Source of the DNA: Legionella antarctica
GTDB lineage: Bacteria; Pseudomonadota; Gammaproteobacteria; Legionellales; Legionellaceae
Direction of reading: 5' to 3'
DNA length: 64,000 nucleotides
NCBI RefSeq assembly: GCF_011764505.1
Contig: NZ_AP022839.1
Span: forward strand, 727,001 to 791,000
Part shown: piece after piece, positions 22,087 through 31,089 of the stretch
Layout of the letters: every line of letters starts with the position of its first letter
How positions within the stretch are numbered: position 1 is the first letter of the stretch
Notes under the pieces: model-generated
What the model saw: only the letters and a program-made list of their open reading frames with translations
What the model was told of the DNA's origin: nothing
The model's database searches: none
Made by a program: the position numbers and the translations under genes

Positions 22087-22292
22087 CTATAAAACCATTA
22101 GGGTGAAACAAGAATTCTGTCGCAATAATAATTACAGTTGAGGCAGAATCTTGGCAACTCTATTAACCTATCCCCAAAACTGCGTTAAGAAAAATTTTGT
22201 CTTTTTTGAGAAATAATGGCAGAGTTGATTAATCGGATAATAGGCCACCGGCTAAAATGGAAAATTGCTGGCCAAAACCCCATAATGACTGA
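22087..22292. other. non-coding interval
   Basis: No gene recognised. It lies between the effector-like gene and the IS256 remnant, and may include decayed 5' parts of that IS. Confidence 0.35.
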
Positions 22293-22576
22293 ATTTAATA
22301 TGTTTATGCCCTTGGAATGAGTTATGAAGCCATCGGCGATCACTTAACAGAGATGTATAGTCTTGAAGTATCACCAGCAAAAATCAGTCAGATTACAGAC
22401 CGATTAATCCTTGTTAGTACAGAAACGAAATCGCCCTTTAGAAACTCGCTACCCAATTATATTCTTGGCTGCCAACAGGGAAGCGTTATCACAATATTTA
22501 AGTATTCAGAAGCGCTAAGACGGATTATTTATACCACCAATATTGTTGAAAGATTTGTAAGCGCCAAACCAAAGAC

Positions 22577-24187
22577 CTACTTGTCTTCATACTGTAAAAC
22601 AGGAATGATTCTTTGATCCTTGAGTAACTCTGGGTTGACGTTGTAGGGCAATAAGAGTTGAATATCATGCTCATTATTACATTTGGCGACACTCTCAAGC
22701 GCGAATTTAAAGTAAGCAAAGACATCCACGCTATGCTCTTTGCATGTTTGCACTAGAGAAAAGAGAATACTCGAAGCATCAGCACCTTTAGTTGATGTAT
22801 TAAACAACCAATTTTTCCGCCCGATCACAAAGGGTTTGATGGCGCGTTCAGAACGATTATTATCTATTTCAAGCCGACCATCATTAATGTATTGCGTGAG
22901 ACTATCCCAGTGCTTTATTGAATAAAAAAGTGCTTTTCCGAGTGGCGACTTTGGCAAGGTGGTTTTTTGTTGTGTTAACAACCACTGCTTGAACTCACTT
23001 AAAATCGGCTTGGCTTCAGTCATTCGTGCCTGTTTAACTTGCTCATTTGTTGCCTTGTCTTCTTTTAAGCGCTTTTCAATAGCATAAAGTTTCGCGAACC
23101 ACTCAACCGCTGATTTAGCAATACCGGGTTTGTTTTTAGTGGCTTTGACAATATCAACAAAGTAACGTCTGGCATGCGCCATACAAGCAACATGCTTAAT
23201 GCGCGACTTATCAAGATTTACATAAGCACTGTAGCAATCGGCATGAAGATAGCCTTCAAACGAATCAAAGAACTGCTTGGCAATCGCATCTTGGCGACTC
23301 GAATGATATTGATAAACAAAACAGCGCTTATCTGGTGGACCCCCACCAAAAAGCCACATGTAGGAGGTGCTGGTTGATAACTTGCCTTGTTCATTAAGGA
23401 CTTGAAGTACGGTTTCATCAGCATAGGCTACATCATAGCTTTGTATTTGTGTCACCATTTTATCAACGATGGGCTTGAGCAGCTCGGCAGCTTTTACCAC
23501 CCAGTTACCCAAATTAGTACGACTAATCTCAGCGCCCATGCTTTTAAACATATCCTCTTGGCGATATAGAGGTAAATGACGGTTGAACTTAGCATCAATG
23601 ACCGCTGCCACAAGACCTGCCGTGGCAATGCTCTTTGGAAAAGGTTGTTTAGGTGGCTTGGCTGTTTTAATAGTATCTTCGCATGACTTGCAGGCGTATT
23701 TTCTTCTGATGTGAATCACGCGATAAGTGACTTGAGGCAATACATCAAGTTGCTCACTGGTTTCATTGCCAATGTGTGTTAAGGCACAACCGCAAGCACA
23801 GTGTTTGTCTGCATCATTGATGTCATGAATGTGCTCGATATAAGGCATGTTTGAGGGGAGTGGCTTGCGGCCAGGTTTTTTCTTTTTAATCGTAATGGTT
23901 TTGGTTTCAATAACTTCTTCAGATGTAACATCTTGTGAGCTCAACAGTTCTGCTTCATCAAAGCCTAAATCCAGCTGTTTGTCTTCTTCAAGCTTCTCGC
24001 TTTTTCGGCCAAATTTAGCGTTTTTTAATACAAAGAGCTGATGGTGCAGCGCAGAAATAATAATGTCTTTTGATTGAATATGTTCTTGGTGTTTTTTCTC
24101 GGACTCGACCAATTTCAGCTGTAAATCAGCCACCATTTGTTCCATGGTTTTGGAGTCTTTTTGAGTGATGTAATTGGTCTTTTTCAT
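22577..24187 (-). CDS. tnpC: IS66 family transposase TnpC (intact copy)
   Basis: 536 residues from ATG 24187 (MKKTNYITQKDSKTM). A longer frame beginning 60 bp upstream has no ribosome binding site and runs over the tnpB-tnpC spacer. It has an N-terminal leucine-zipper-like coiled coil (VADLQLKLVESEKKHQEHIQ), then a zinc finger (CACGC ... CKSC at about residues 110-150). The DDE domain follows, with SYDVAYADETVLQV (Asp), EGYLHADCYSAYV (Asp) and the IDNNRSERAIKPF region (Glu). The only undamaged tnpC of this element type in the window. Confidence 0.92.
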   Translation of the reverse strand: MKKTNYITQKDSKTMEQMVADLQLKLVESEKKHQEHIQSKDIIISALHHQLFVLKNAKFGRKSEKLEEDKQLDLGFDEAELLSSQDVTSEEVIETKTITIKKKKPGRKPLPSNMPYIEHIHDINDADKHCACGCALTHIGNETSEQLDVLPQVTYRVIHIRRKYACKSCEDTIKTAKPPKQPFPKSIATAGLVAAVIDAKFNRHLPLYRQEDMFKSMGAEISRTNLGNWVVKAAELLKPIVDKMVTQIQSYDVAYADETVLQVLNEQGKLSTSTSYMWLFGGGPPDKRCFVYQYHSSRQDAIAKQFFDSFEGYLHADCYSAYVNLDKSRIKHVACMAHARRYFVDIVKATKNKPGIAKSAVEWFAKLYAIEKRLKEDKATNEQVKQARMTEAKPILSEFKQWLLTQQKTTLPKSPLGKALFYSIKHWDSLTQYINDGRLEIDNNRSERAIKPFVIGRKNWLFNTSTKGADASSILFSLVQTCKEHSVDVFAYFKFALESVAKCNNEHDIQLLLPYNVNPELLKDQRIIPVLQYEDK

Positions 24188-24633
24188 GGGCTTATTATAC
24201 CAAAAAACCAGTGGCCAAACCATCATTTGACCCAATAAAACCAACACGTTTCATTAATAAAAACCACTGTAATCAAGGGCTTTATTCTGAGCCATCAGGT
24301 CATAATCAAGGCCTGCCAATAACCAACTTAATTGCTTGTTATCAAGTGTTGCAACATCCATATTTTCATCATATTTTATGATTTTAAACCGGCCTTTTTC
24401 CAGACGTTTATAAATCAGGACAAAGCCATTCTTGTCCCAGTACAGCAACTTCACTTTATCACGAGCCCGATTATAGAATAGAGTCAGTGAACCATCTTGT
24501 ACAGTGGACCCCATTGTCAAGACAGCGATCCGTTTAATTTAAGATATAACTTTAATTCTACTTTCTTTCGTTGACGAGGGTGCGTAGCACACGAGTCAAC
24601 CACAATAGCAGTTAATGAAACACCTGTTATTGA

Positions 24634-24767
24634 GCCTGTGGGTATGTGGGCGCGAAGCCATCGAGTGTGGTCAAGCGGTGGATAACGTCTTTTTGTTATC
24701 CATGGCTTGTCCACATGTCCCGAAGGGCGATGGCTGATCCGCAGGACGCGTCCACATATCCACAGGC
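24634..24767. repeat. 134-nt imperfect palindrome at the 3' end of the IS3-A element
   Basis: The outer arms GCCTGTGGGTATGTGG (24634-24649) and CCACATATCCACAGGC (24752-24767) differ by one base. Inner arms around 24678-24697 and 24706-24725 (GGATAAC / GTTATCC core with GTGG-CAAGC flanks) match at about 17 of 20 positions. The element contains TATCCACA and GTTATCCA motifs related to the DnaA box. It lies between the orfB stop and the IS end, is more GC-rich than its surroundings, and has no coding potential that I trust. Confidence 0.75.
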
Positions 24768-24773
24768 ATTCCA

Positions 24774-25634
24774 TTACGCTGCAGCCTCATATAGGCCAGC
24801 ATAAACCTCTGACGGCGTGTATATTCCAAATGATTGATGAGGTCTTTCGTCGTTATAAAACTTGAAATACACCCTTAAACCATTTCGTAGTGCTAAAACT
24901 GTTCCGTATTCTTTTATGTAAATATCTTCATATTTGACTGAACGCCATAGCCGTTCAATGAACACATTATCCATCCATCGACCTTTCCCGTCCATGCTAA
25001 TTTTGATGTCATGGTCTTTTAAAACATCGGTAAACGCCTTACTGGTAAACTGGGAGCCTTGATCCGTATTAAAAATATCAGGCCTGCCGTGGAGCCTGAT
25101 GGCGCTCTCCAACGCGCTTACACAAAAGTCATCATCCATGCTGTTTGATACCTTCCAAGAGAGCACCTTGCGGCTATACCAGTCCATTATTGCCACCAAA
25201 TATACAAAGCCTCCTTGCATCCTAACGTAGGTAATATCGGTGCACCAAACCTGATTGGGTCGATCAATCACTAAACCACGTAGCAAGTAGGGATAAACCT
25301 TTTGTTCCTTGTTCTTTTTACTCGTATTCGGCTTTGGTGCCACTGAAACCAGACCCATGATCCGCATCAAACGCTGCACTCTCTTACGGTTAACGTCATG
25401 GCCAAGGCGACGTAAATAAGAACGCATCTTTCTGCTTCCATAGAAAGGATGGCGCATGTATTCCTCATCAATCAAGACCATCAAAGCCAGATTCTCTGGG
25501 CTCTCGGTACATATTCCTTCGCCAGCAGTGCGATAGTAGCTAGCGCGTGACAAATTAACCAATGCACATTGGCGTACGATGCTGAGTGTAGGGTGATTGA
25601 CATCAATCATGGCTCGCTTCTCCCGCACGCTCAA
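24774..25634 (-). CDS. IS3 transposase OrfB (type A)
   Basis: A 286-residue integrase-core protein. It has an HTH_21 segment (EYMRHPFYGSRKMRSYLRRLG), then the rve domain with VWCTDITYVRMQGGFVYLVA (first Asp), IFNTDQGSQFTS (second Asp) and VFIERLWRSVKYEDIYI (Glu). The initiation codon would be TTG at 25634. More likely it is made as an OrfAB fusion by -1 slippage on the A8G run at the end of orfA, which joins the frames without a stop (DRSSKLSVREKR). Confidence 0.9.
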   Translation of the reverse strand: MSVREKRAMIDVNHPTLSIVRQCALVNLSRASYYRTAGEGICTESPENLALMVLIDEEYMRHPFYGSRKMRSYLRRLGHDVNRKRVQRLMRIMGLVSVAPKPNTSKKNKEQKVYPYLLRGLVIDRPNQVWCTDITYVRMQGGFVYLVAIMDWYSRKVLSWKVSNSMDDDFCVSALESAIRLHGRPDIFNTDQGSQFTSKAFTDVLKDHDIKISMDGKGRWMDNVFIERLWRSVKYEDIYIKEYGTVLALRNGLRVYFKFYNDERPHQSFGIYTPSEVYAGLYEAAA

Positions 25635-25915
25635 CTTAGATGACCGGTCTTTTTTTTAAGCCAGTCTAACTCAACCGCTAGCTGGCCTATTTGCGTGTAT
25701 AATCGATCTCGTTCTTGTATGATGGAGTCCATGTCTTTGTCATGCTTGCCGCTAAACAATTGCTTGCTTCCATCCAGTAATTGTTTTTTCCACAGATTGA
25801 TTTGTGTTGCATGCACCTCAAATTCAGATGCCAATTCATTGGTCGTCTTGTGACTTTTTAATGCCTCAATTGCTACCTTTGCTTTGAAGTCAGATGTAAA
25901 TTTTTTTTTAGCCAC
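25631..25915 (-). CDS. IS3 transposase OrfA (type A)
   Basis: A 94-residue HTH protein (KAKVAIEALKSHKTTNELAS then EVHATQINLWKKQLL) with a C-terminal leucine-zipper-like helix (RDRLYTQIGQLAVELDWLKKK). It binds the element ends and supplies the N-terminus of the OrfAB transposase. The slippery CTTAAAAAAAAG sequence lies just before its end. Confidence 0.88.
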   Translation of the reverse strand: MAKKKFTSDFKAKVAIEALKSHKTTNELASEFEVHATQINLWKKQLLDGSKQLFSGKHDKDMDSIIQERDRLYTQIGQLAVELDWLKKKTGHLS

Positions 25916-26089
25916 TTGGTACCCCGTTTAACAATGGTTTCTATTTTACACCACTGTCTCATTTTTGGGGTCCACTATATTGTACTATATGGCTCGATAG
26001 GTCACTAATAATATAACTCAAGCCGTTAATTGATTTGCGCATATCTATGGGCTGGCTGTATAAATAAATCTGCTGCTGGTCAAATGATA

Positions 26090-26428
26090 TCATCGTGCAT
26101 CGCCTAATAGCTGGATAAGCGCACTGGCTTTGCTGATGTCTGCTTCAGTTTTAATGTGCAATTTAATACCCGTAGGTAGGATAACTTCCAGACAGGATGT
26201 CGGCGCAGCTTTAACTTGGGATAGTTCACGTGCTGGGGTCGTTGATACCTTCAACAGCTTCGGCTCAGCGTTCCCGGAGATCTTTTTATTAAGTCTTCCG
26301 CGCCAATAAACAAATTGCTTATATACCAGACCTTGTTGTTCACAAAATTTTGGTTGCGCTAATCCACTTGATTCCCAGAGGCTGTTTTGCTCTGACCAAT
26401 AGGCCTGTCGATTTGAACTCATACTCAT
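26090..26428 (-). CDS. tnpA: IS66 accessory protein TnpA (copy 2)
   Basis: 112 residues identical to the product of 16063-16401, with the same AAGGAG ribosome binding site and the same overlap with the tnpB start. Intact. Confidence 0.85.
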   Translation of the reverse strand: MSMSSNRQAYWSEQNSLWESSGLAQPKFCEQQGLVYKQFVYWRGRLNKKISGNAEPKLLKVSTTPARELSQVKAAPTSCLEVILPTGIKLHIKTEADISKASALIQLLGDAR

Positions 26429-26702
26429 GTCTCCTTTGTTTGTAATTTAAAGGAGTTTGAGTTAATTCACTTGTCCTGTGTAGATGGGGTTGCTTTGGCG
26501 CTTACAAAGATTTCACCGAAAAATTCGTAAGTATATTAAGAATAAGGGGGCTTTCACCCGTGAAAACGTCTTACTTAAATTAACATACTGTGCATGCCAA
26601 AAAATTCTGGAAAAGTAGAATCAACCTATGCATAATTGGGCACGTAGTGCATCTCGGCTCCAAATTTTCTTCGATGGAAGATTGGATTTAGAGTTGAGAT
26701 GA

Positions 26703-27071
26703 ATCAGAAGCTGACAGTTAAATGAACACTCTCCACCTGCATGATGTTCCTTTGTAACAAGGGATGCATTTGATCCTTTCTGCGCTAGTTTGTCGATCCT
26801 TTACTGTAACAAAATCGTCTGAATTATGGCGTCAGCCATGATTTAGATGATCTTGTCCTGAATTAGCGGTTTATTTTTGCAAATATATTGTTCTCTATGA
26901 TATTATATTTCACCTATTTTTAGCTTGTTATGTATATTGTATACCAAAAAATCGAAGATTTACTTCAGAATTACGGTAAGGTGCTAACTGCAACATTGAA
27001 TGACTCTTTGGCTTCTAAACCTAATTATAGTGAAATTTGGCCTTGGGCCGCGCATGCTGTGGATATATTCA
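26703..27071. other. intergenic region upstream of the OsmC-YcaO gene
   Basis: About 370 bp after the IS256 remnant. It is AT-rich toward the right, with TATGATATTATATTTCACC around 26897. No gene is recognised. A frame that would extend the YcaO protein upstream to 27000 has no homology at its N-terminus and is likely leader. Confidence 0.4.
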
Positions 27072-29267
27072 ATGGAAATCAAAGTAAATTTTCTTGACAA
27101 TTTAAGACTCGAAGCCAAGTTTGATGACTTTACTGTCACATCCGATCAACCCATTCGTTATAAAGGTGATGGATCAGCTCCGAGCCCCTTTGATTATTTC
27201 TTGGCGTCATCAGCTCTTTGCGCCGCTTACTTTATTAAGGTGTATTGTAAGGCCCGTAATATCTCCACTGAAAACATTCACTTATCGCAAAACAATATTG
27301 TCGATCCAGAAGATCGCTATAACCAGATTTTCCAAATTCAGGTTGAGCTGCCCGATGATATTTCAGGCAAAGATAGAGAAGGTATTTTACGCTCTATCGA
27401 CCGCTGTACTGTGAAAAAAATAGTGCAAACTGGTCCAGAATTTAAAATCGAAACCGTTAAAAACATGGGTGCTGATGCTAATGCCATGTTGATGGGCCAA
27501 CCAGAAGGGGAGCAAAGCACTTTTATTCGAGGCAAAGACTTGCCCCTTGAGCAAACTATTAAAAACATAACCGCTATATTAGCCGACCTTGGCATGAAGA
27601 TAGAAATATCCTCATGGCGTAATATAGTGCCTAATGTATGGTCTTTACATATTCGTGATGCCGCCTCGCCTATGTGCTTTACTAACGGTAAAGGCGCCAC
27701 TAAAGAAAGCGCACTATGCTCGGCATTAGGCGAGTTTGTTGAGCGCCTAAATAATAACTTTTTCTATAACGATCAATTCTTCGGTTTAGAAATCGCCAAC
27801 AGCGAATTTGTTCATTATCCTAACGAAAAATGGTTTGCATTAGATAAAGATTCTCTGCCAGCGGGTATTCTGGATGACTATTGTCTGGATATTTACAACC
27901 CAGATAATGAATTAAAGGGATCGCACCTGGTTGATACCAACTCAGGCAATAAAGATCGCGGCATTTGTACCATTCCCTACACTCGTAAATCGGATGGAGA
28001 GACCGTCTATTTTCCTTCAAACCTGATTGAAAATTTATTCTTGAGTAACGGCATGAGCGCGGGTAATAACCTACACGAAGCCCATGTGCAATGCTTATCA
28101 GAAATATTTGAGCGCGCCATAAAACGTCAAATCATTGAGCAAGAAATTGTTCTGCCAGATGTGCCAATGAGAGTGCTCGAAAAGTACCCTGGTATTTTAG
28201 CGGGCATTAATGGCTTGGAGGAGCAAGGCTTCCCCATTGTTGTGAAAGATGCCTCATTGGGCGGACAATTCCCTGTAATGTGTGTCACCCTGATGAACCC
28301 AAGAACCGGTGGTGTCTTTGCTTCTTTTGGGGCCCACCCAAGCTTTGAAGTGGCGCTGGAGCGCAGCCTTACCGAGTTGCTGCAAGGTCGCAGTTTTGAA
28401 GGCTTAAACGATGTACCAAAGCCAACCTTTAATAGCATGGCGGTTACTGAACCTGAAAACTTTGTTGAGCACTTTATTGACTCTACAGGAGTGATTTCTT
28501 GGCGTTTCTTTAGCAGTAAATACGACTATGAGTTCTGTGAATGGGACTTCTCTGGCACCAGTGAAGAAGAAGCAAACGGGCTGTTTGGTATCTTGGAAGC
28601 CATGGGCAAAGAAGTGTATATTGCTGAGTTCACTGACTTAGGAGTATCAGCTTGTCGTATTTTAGTGCCTGACTATTCAGAAGTTTATCCGGTTGATGAT
28701 CTTATTTGGGACAACACTAACGCGGCGCTAAATTACCGTGAAGACATCTTAAATCTCCATTCATTAAACACTGAAGCCTTAGGCAAGTTAGTTAATCGCT
28801 TAGAAGAGAGCCAGTTAGATAACTATACCGATATTCGCACCTTGATTGGCATAGTGTTCGATGAAAATACTGTCTGGGGCAAGTTGACTGTAATTGAGCT
28901 TAAAATCCTGATTTATCTGGCACTAGGCTCCCTTGAAGACGCTTTCGAATTAGTCGGTGAGTTCTTGCAATTTAACGTTAATACAATCCAGCGCGATCTG
29001 TTTTATCAAGCGGTAAATGCAGTACTTGAGGTCACCTTGGACGAAGATCTTGAGCTTGAGCACTTTATCGAAAGCTTCAACCGCATGTTTGGTATCGAGA
29101 TGATGGAAAACGTGGTTGGCTCAGTCACAGGTAAGATACGTTTTTACGGCTTAACCAAAACCAGCATGGCACTTGAAGGCATAGAGCCTCATCTACGACT
29201 GATTGAAAGCTATAAGAAATTACACCAAGCGCGCAAAAGTAAAAGCAGGGGGCTAAACAGATGTTAG
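27072..29267 (+). CDS. ycaO: OsmC-YcaO domain protein (RimO-associated type)
   Basis: 731 residues from ATG 27072 (MEIKVNFLDNLRLEAKFDDF). The first 140 residues are an OsmC/Ohr-like domain (SAPSPFDYFLASSALCAAYF with the usual Cys). Then a YcaO ATP-binding domain follows (KGATKESALCSALGEFVERL and HEAHVQCLSEIFERAI carry the acidic ATP/Mg ligands), with an alpha-helical C-terminal region. YcaO proteins activate amide backbones with ATP. In E. coli YcaO has been linked to RimO-dependent methylthiolation of ribosomal protein S12. No precursor peptide or partner gene lies nearby. The gene sits alone between IS elements and its codon use looks less AT-rich than its neighbours, suggesting acquisition. 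It is intact. Confidence 0.88.
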   Translation: MEIKVNFLDNLRLEAKFDDFTVTSDQPIRYKGDGSAPSPFDYFLASSALCAAYFIKVYCKARNISTENIHLSQNNIVDPEDRYNQIFQIQVELPDDISGKDREGILRSIDRCTVKKIVQTGPEFKIETVKNMGADANAMLMGQPEGEQSTFIRGKDLPLEQTIKNITAILADLGMKIEISSWRNIVPNVWSLHIRDAASPMCFTNGKGATKESALCSALGEFVERLNNNFFYNDQFFGLEIANSEFVHYPNEKWFALDKDSLPAGILDDYCLDIYNPDNELKGSHLVDTNSGNKDRGICTIPYTRKSDGETVYFPSNLIENLFLSNGMSAGNNLHEAHVQCLSEIFERAIKRQIIEQEIVLPDVPMRVLEKYPGILAGINGLEEQGFPIVVKDASLGGQFPVMCVTLMNPRTGGVFASFGAHPSFEVALERSLTELLQGRSFEGLNDVPKPTFNSMAVTEPENFVEHFIDSTGVISWRFFSSKYDYEFCEWDFSGTSEEEANGLFGILEAMGKEVYIAEFTDLGVSACRILVPDYSEVYPVDDLIWDNTNAALNYREDILNLHSLNTEALGKLVNRLEESQLDNYTDIRTLIGIVFDENTVWGKLTVIELKILIYLALGSLEDAFELVGEFLQFNVNTIQRDLFYQAVNAVLEVTLDEDLELEHFIESFNRMFGIEMMENVVGSVTGKIRFYGLTKTSMALEGIEPHLRLIESYKKLHQARKSKSRGLNRC

Positions 29268-29511
29268 CGTCAAGAAAAGGGGAATCGAAGTTATTAATAT
29301 CAATCGTAACAGAAAGATTACTATTATTTTAGGTAAATCAAATTATTCCATTTGATAAATAAGTTTTTAAATTACTTTTTAACTATTTGCCTCCCTGATA
29401 CCAGATATGGAATTTTAAAATTATATTATTCGGAATCTGCTTGAAAAGGTAGTTTCAGTCTGAATGTAGCGTATCCGTTCGGTGAACTACGGGTTGCATT
29501 AGAAGAAGGGG

Positions 29512-31023
29512 TTAATTCATCTTGAGATTAAAAGGAAGAAGATTCGTGAAGTCTTCTGCGGTTTTACAGAAGCGGATTTTTTCGAAGAGGACTTTGAGGT
29601 AATCAAAAGGATTAAGGCCATTGGACTTAGCTGTTGCAATAAGGCTATAGAATAATGCCCCAGCATGAGCCCCTCTAGGGCTTCCAGACATGAGCCAGTT
29701 TTTTCTGCCCAGAGCAAAAGGCCTAATGATGTTTTCAATGGCATTATTATCAATCTCGAGCATCCCATCAAGCAAATAAGCAGTAAGCTCCTTCCATCGC
29801 TGAGACATGTAAACTAAGGCATCACCCAGCTTTGATTTGGGTACCGCATTTTTTAAGGATTGGTCAAGCCAAGTCTTTAAAGCGTCAAGAATGGGTTTTG
29901 ATTGTTCGAGCCTTATCTGATAGCGTTGTTCTGCCGTATAGTTCCCATCCCGAGCAATTTTTTCAATGGCATAGAGCTTTTGAATATACGCCACGGCCTG
30001 ATGTGATTTACCTGTGGTTTTAGCCAGTTTGACAAGCTCAGCAAAAGGACGTCTGGCATGTGCAAAACATCCCAAATGAATAATATCAGGATGGTCATCA
30101 ACCCAGTCATAACCAACATACCCATCTGTTTGTAAATAGCCTTTAAACTCTTTAAGTAGTTCTTTAGGCCATTGGGCTTGTCGGGTTTCACGATAATCAA
30201 ACACAATGATTTTTTTATCCGGTTTGTGATTCTGGTATACCCACATATAGCTCTTGGATGTATTTTTTCGATTAGGCTCATCCATCACCTGAAGTGGTGT
30301 TTCATCGGCCTGAAGGTAGTTTGATGCAACCAGCTCTTTGATTAGAGCGTTCCTCATTGGGCTACATACCTCAGATGCTGCCATTATCCATCCACATACT
30401 GTATTGCGAGCCATCTCAATGCCCATTCGTTTCCAGATGTGCTCTTGACGGTATAAAGGGAGGTGGTCTTGGTATTTACTAATAATGGCATGAGCTACAA
30501 GGCTTGGTGTGGCAATGCTTTTAGGAAGGAATAATTGCGGCATAGGGGCAATGCTTACCCCTTCATCACAACGATTACATGCATATTTGGGTCGCACATG
30601 GGCAATGACCGTCAGCTTTGCAGGAACAAACTCTAGCTGTTCCGTGACCTCTTCGCCAATACGTTGCTTCATACAGCCGCAAGCACACAGTTTTTCTTCT
30701 TCTGCAATGTCATGCTCAATGGTTTCACGGGGTAACTCTGGAGGTAATGGGCGTCGTACTGGTTTTTTGCGAGTATAGGTGACCGTAATTGTATTATCTT
30801 CTTGCGGCAGCTCTGTGACCTCTATGCTTTCTGCTTCATCAAATTGCAACTCGCCTTGCAGAATATTGTGTTCAGATGAGGGAGAGTATTTACGCTGTTG
30901 AGCCAGTTTGAATTGCTCTAGCATATTAAAATACTTTTGCTTCCATTCCAGAGCTTCTTTTTTTAATTGATTAATTTCTTCCTGCAAAGGCATTAAAAGT
31001 GATTGGTCTTTTGAGGAAATCAT
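29512..31023 (-). CDS. tnpC: IS66 family transposase TnpC (type A)
   Basis: A 503-residue transposase with an N-terminal coiled coil (LMPLQEEINQLKKEALEWKQ), then a zinc-binding motif (CACGC ... CNRC). The DDE IS66 domain follows (NYLQADETPLQVMDE, KGYLQTDGYVGYDW, LEIDNNAIENIIRPF), ending LLPFNLKMN. It is distinct in sequence from the type B transposase. Its last 78 residues equal the fragment at the window start. Intact. Confidence 0.93.
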   Translation of the reverse strand: MISSKDQSLLMPLQEEINQLKKEALEWKQKYFNMLEQFKLAQQRKYSPSSEHNILQGELQFDEAESIEVTELPQEDNTITVTYTRKKPVRRPLPPELPRETIEHDIAEEEKLCACGCMKQRIGEEVTEQLEFVPAKLTVIAHVRPKYACNRCDEGVSIAPMPQLFLPKSIATPSLVAHAIISKYQDHLPLYRQEHIWKRMGIEMARNTVCGWIMAASEVCSPMRNALIKELVASNYLQADETPLQVMDEPNRKNTSKSYMWVYQNHKPDKKIIVFDYRETRQAQWPKELLKEFKGYLQTDGYVGYDWVDDHPDIIHLGCFAHARRPFAELVKLAKTTGKSHQAVAYIQKLYAIEKIARDGNYTAEQRYQIRLEQSKPILDALKTWLDQSLKNAVPKSKLGDALVYMSQRWKELTAYLLDGMLEIDNNAIENIIRPFALGRKNWLMSGSPRGAHAGALFYSLIATAKSNGLNPFDYLKVLFEKIRFCKTAEDFTNLLPFNLKMN

Positions 31024-31089
31024 GGCTGGTTTAGTGCTTGTTTTAATGGTGATATTATACCATAACCACCATGATTTCTTCAGTGTTTT

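Larger units (their letters stand above)
24503..25979 (-). mobile_element. IS3-family element, type A
   Basis: About 1477 bp with ends AGTGGACCCC at the left and, read inward from the right, TATAGTGGACCCC. TTGTAC is repeated at 24497-24502 and 25980-25985, though the exact duplication length is uncertain. It carries orfA and orfB on the minus strand plus an unusually long (about 270 bp) non-coding segment after orfB that contains a large palindrome. Confidence 0.88.
24254..26093 (-). pseudogene. tnpB: IS66 TnpB, split by the IS3-type A element
   Basis: The N-terminal codons (ATG 26093 down to about 25981, MISFDQQQIYLYSQPIDMRK) and the C-terminal part (24502 down to 24254) are separated by the IS3 insertion at about codon 38. 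Joined, they match the intact TnpB at 16398-16754. Because tnpB is needed for IS66 movement, this copy may depend on another copy in trans. Confidence 0.88.
22557..26505 (-). mobile_element. IS66-type element B, copy 2 (inverted, carrying an IS3-type A element)
   Basis: Ends GTAAGCGCC at 22557 and its complement ending at 26505. The flanks AAAGATTT at 22549-22556 and 26506-26513 form an exact 8-bp duplication. Removing the 1477-bp IS3 and a 6-bp repeat leaves 2466 bp, equal to copy 1. tnpC and tnpA are intact but tnpB is split. Confidence 0.93.
22293..26702 (+). pseudogene. IS256-family (mutator) transposase remnant split by IS66-B copy 2
   Basis: The plus frame before the IS reads VYALGMSYEAIGDHLTEMY and, after an internal deletion, ALRRIIYTTNIVER. 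After removal of 22557-26505 and one copy of AAAGATTT it continues FHRKIRKYIKNKGAFTREN and, past an in-frame stop at 26616-26618, WARSASRLQIFFDGRLDLEL, ending at 26700-26702. These are the classic C-terminal blocks of IS256 transposases. About half of the protein is missing, so the remnant was dead before IS66-B entered. Confidence 0.8.

Noticed and set aside
24517..24774. An 85-codon minus-strand frame after IS3-A orfB
   Set aside because: It runs through the palindromic non-coding segment of the IS. The composition is odd, there is no ribosome binding site and no homology.
15986..26505. A composite transposon formed by two IS66-B copies with an effector gene as cargo
   Set aside because: Each copy has its own distinct 8-bp target duplication, so the two inserted independently.
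27000..27071. A YcaO start at 27000
   Set aside because: The first 24 residues of that frame have no match to the OsmC domain, which begins with MEIKVNF at 27072.
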